Assembly: GCF_017876625.1 (NCBI RefSeq)
Contig: NZ_JAGIOH010000001.1
Location: 2,108,001 to 2,172,000 of the forward strand
DNA length: 64,000 nucleotides
Reading direction: 5' to 3'
Origin: Streptomyces syringium
GTDB lineage: Bacteria > Actinomycetota > Actinomycetes > Streptomycetales > Streptomycetaceae
Shown here: positions 62,458 to 64,000 of the stretch, piece by piece
Layout of the letters: each line of letters starts with the position of its first letter
Position numbering within the stretch: position 1 is the first letter of the stretch
Translations under genes and position numbers: made by a program
The notes under the pieces: model-generated
Seen by the model: only the letters and a program-made list of their open reading frames with translations
What the model was told of the DNA's origin: nothing
Database searches by the model: none

Positions 62458-63509
62458 CCGCGCTCCCAGTAGGCAGGACCGACGGGCTCGGCGAAGTCGC
62501 CCATGGCCTCAAGGTAGCCCTTGTCATTGACCTTGATCCGCAGCTGCGGAAGCGCGTGACCGGCCGGGCCGAAGATCACTCGTCCGCCGTCGGCGAGGTC
62601 GAAGGTCGACTGGTGGCACGGGCAGAGCACGTGGTGCGTCTGCTGCTCGTACAGGCTGATCGGGCAGCCGACGTGCGTGCAGATCTTGGAGAACGCGACG
62701 ATGCCGTCGGCCGACCAGTCGAGTTCCTGCTTGTCCTTGATGTTCTCCGGACGGAGCCGGACGATCATCAGGGACGCCTTGGCGATCTCCTTCTGGAAGT
62801 CGTGGTCCTCCTCCTTCATGCCCTCGGGCATGGCGAAGGTGAGGGACCCGACCTGGATGTCCTCGGGGCGCAGCGGCTGATTCGTGTTCTGGTTGATCAG
62901 CATCTTGCCCGCGGACCAGGCGGTCTTGCGGAGCTTGGTGCCCGGCAGCGGACCGAGGTCGCGCAGCAGCACCACACCGGAGAGCGGCACCAGGGCCAGC
63001 GCGCCGAACATGGTGTTGCGGATCAGCTTGCGCCGGCCGAAGGTCGACTCCTCCGCGCCCTGCTTGAAGTCGGCCAGGACCTTGGCCTTGACCTCGGGCT
63101 CGGCGGCGATGGGGTGCCGCTCGTCGGCGTGCTCGACGTCGGACATCAGGGTGCGGGCCCAGTGGACCGCGCCCGCGCCGATGCAGAACAGCGCCACACC
63201 GAGGGTCATGCCCAGCGCGAAGTTCAGCGCGCTGATGTGACCGAGCGGGAAGATGTAGACGATCTTGTCGACCGGCAGGGTCACGTACGAGGCGATGAAG
63301 CCGACGGTCGCCAGCATCGACAGGACGAACAGGAACGCGACCACGCGCTCGGAGCGCTTGGCGGCCCGCTCGTCGATGTCCTGGATGCGGTGCTCGTGCG
63401 GCGGCAGGCCGGGGTCGGCGAACGGGTCGCCCGCGACGGCTACGGCGGTGGCGTGCGCGTCGCCCTGCGTGCTCGGCAGGTTCTCTTCTGGAATGTCTTG
63501 GCTACTCAT
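62454..63509 (-). CDS. qcrA: QcrA, Rieske iron-sulfur subunit
   Basis: 351 aa. Three membrane helices (about 75-95, 110-130 and 190-210; for example FALGMTLGVALFCIGAGAVH) rather than the single one of mitochondria, then the Rieske domain. The [2Fe-2S] ligands are in CTHVGCP and CPCHQSTFD. FGPAGHALPQL closes the domain. It is the usual actinobacterial form and accepts electrons from quinol bound to QcrB. It overlaps both neighbours by 4 bp. Confidence 0.96.
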   Translation of the reverse strand: MSSQDIPEENLPSTQGDAHATAVAVAGDPFADPGLPPHEHRIQDIDERAAKRSERVVAFLFVLSMLATVGFIASYVTLPVDKIVYIFPLGHISALNFALGMTLGVALFCIGAGAVHWARTLMSDVEHADERHPIAAEPEVKAKVLADFKQGAEESTFGRRKLIRNTMFGALALVPLSGVVLLRDLGPLPGTKLRKTAWSAGKMLINQNTNQPLRPEDIQVGSLTFAMPEGMKEEDHDFQKEIAKASLMIVRLRPENIKDKQELDWSADGIVAFSKICTHVGCPISLYEQQTHHVLCPCHQSTFDLADGGRVIFGPAGHALPQLRIKVNDKGYLEAMGDFAEPVGPAYWERG

Positions 63510-64000
63510 GACTTCTTGGCCTTAGCGGTGTGGGCCGCGACCCAGATGGCGACGGCGATCATCGCACCCAGACCGAAGATCCACGCGAACAGACCCTCAC
63601 TGACCGGGCCGAGCCCACCCAGTTCGAGGCCGCCCGGGCTCTCCGACTTGCTGCTGTTGACCGTGTCGAGGTACGCGATGATGTCCTTCTTGTTCTTCTC
63701 CGTCATCGTGGTGTCGGGGAAGGAAGGCATGTTCTGCGGGCCGGTCTGCATGGCCTCGTAGATGTGCTTCGGGTCGACATCGTCGAGCGGCGGGGCGTAC
63801 TTGCCGTTCGAGAGAGCGCCACCCTTGCCGGTGAAGTTGTGGCACTGGGCGCAGTTCGTACGGAAGAGCTCCCCACCCTTGGCGATGTCCGCGCCGTCCG
63901 GGCTGTACTGGCTCTTGGACGGAACCGAGGGGCCGGCGCCGAGCGAGGCGATGTACGCGGCGAGCTGGTCGATCTCGGCCTGCGAGTAGATCGCCTTCTT
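63506..64000 (-). CDS. qcrC: QcrC, dihaem cytochrome c subunit (C-terminal part)
   Basis: The right edge cuts the gene; 164 codons plus stop are visible. The second c-type haem site is RTNCAQCHNFTG, with the axial Met likely in QNMPSFPD. A C-terminal membrane anchor (LFAWIFGLGAMIAVAIWVAA) and a KAKKS tail end it. In Actinobacteria QcrC has two haems and replaces soluble cytochrome c by passing electrons directly to the oxidase. The first haem domain lies outside the window. Confidence 0.95.
   Translation of the reverse strand, partial: KKAIYSQAEIDQLAAYIASLGAGPSVPSKSQYSPDGADIAKGGELFRTNCAQCHNFTGKGGALSNGKYAPPLDDVDPKHIYEAMQTGPQNMPSFPDTTMTEKNKKDIIAYLDTVNSSKSESPGGLELGGLGPVSEGLFAWIFGLGAMIAVAIWVAAHTAKAKKS

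Overview
This 64 kb window is high-GC actinobacterial DNA, most likely the core chromosome of a Streptomyces species. The evidence is very GC-rich codon third positions, frequent GTG/TTG starts, Streptomyces-type families (DUF3040, SAV_6107 HEPN, DUF5304, fused TrpEG), and a gene order matching from memory the S. coelicolor block from murF to qcrC. No tRNA, rRNA, insertion sequence, phage or CRISPR array was seen. The window is housekeeping sequence rather than an island.

Layout. (1) 1-5664, minus: the start of the division and cell-wall (dcw) cluster: rsmH, ftsL, ftsI, murE, murF (cut by the left edge). Three 10-bp-phased repeats resembling an MraZ box lie upstream of rsmH, but no mraZ is present. 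(2) 6124-11823, plus: beta-carbonic anhydrase, then the translationally coupled cassette MoxR ATPase, DUF58 and TgpA-like transglutaminase. (3) 12008-14108, minus: DUF3040 membrane protein, SAM methyltransferase, HEPN protein. (4) 14362-17967, plus: a degenerate ABC protein, a YhgE/Pip membrane protein and a TetR regulator behind a perfect palindrome. (5) 18363-24515: CrtI-like FAD oxidoreductase with an upstream MacR-type palindrome, Gln/Tyr-rich membrane protein, metF, thiE, an Rv2175c-like DNA-binding protein and a ferredoxin-reductase-like flavoprotein. (6) 24686-30084: TPP riboswitch, thiOSG, PASTA Ser/Thr kinase, endonuclease IV. (7) 30137-35294: a sulfite-oxidase-fold protein, bacterioferritin and its ferredoxin (iron box), DAHP synthase divergent from a trp attenuator (leader peptide with three Trp codons) and fused anthranilate synthase. 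(8) 35398-46043: phosphofructokinase, the MacRS-type two-component pair, an acyltransferase, an esterase, glucokinase and conserved small genes, including an ArsA-like protein with an altered P-loop. (9) 46313-57651: long-chain acyl-CoA synthetase, PimB-like and GT87 glycosyltransferases, a putative metallopeptidase lipoprotein, two tandem NlpC/P60 hydrolases, a NYN RNase, a rhomboid protease and a stand-alone Lrp ligand domain. (10) 57731-64000, minus: a class-V aminotransferase behind a SAM-IV riboswitch, trpD, and qcrB, qcrA, qcrC (cut by the right edge).

How it fits together. The region joins envelope growth (mur/fts, PASTA kinase, NlpC/P60, PimB, FadD, PlsC), aromatic and thiamine biosynthesis, iron storage and the cytochrome bc1 complex. 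The same functional order is found around mycobacterial ftsZ-pknL-aroG-fadD15-pimB-trpD-qcr, so this looks like an ancient actinobacterial backbone. Its most interesting content is regulatory: MraZ-like repeats without mraZ, a perfect MacR-type site in the same window as macRS, two riboswitches, a leaderless trp attenuator, an iron box, several start codons 6-8 nt after a -10 box, and a dispersed palindromic intergenic repeat that doubles as terminators.
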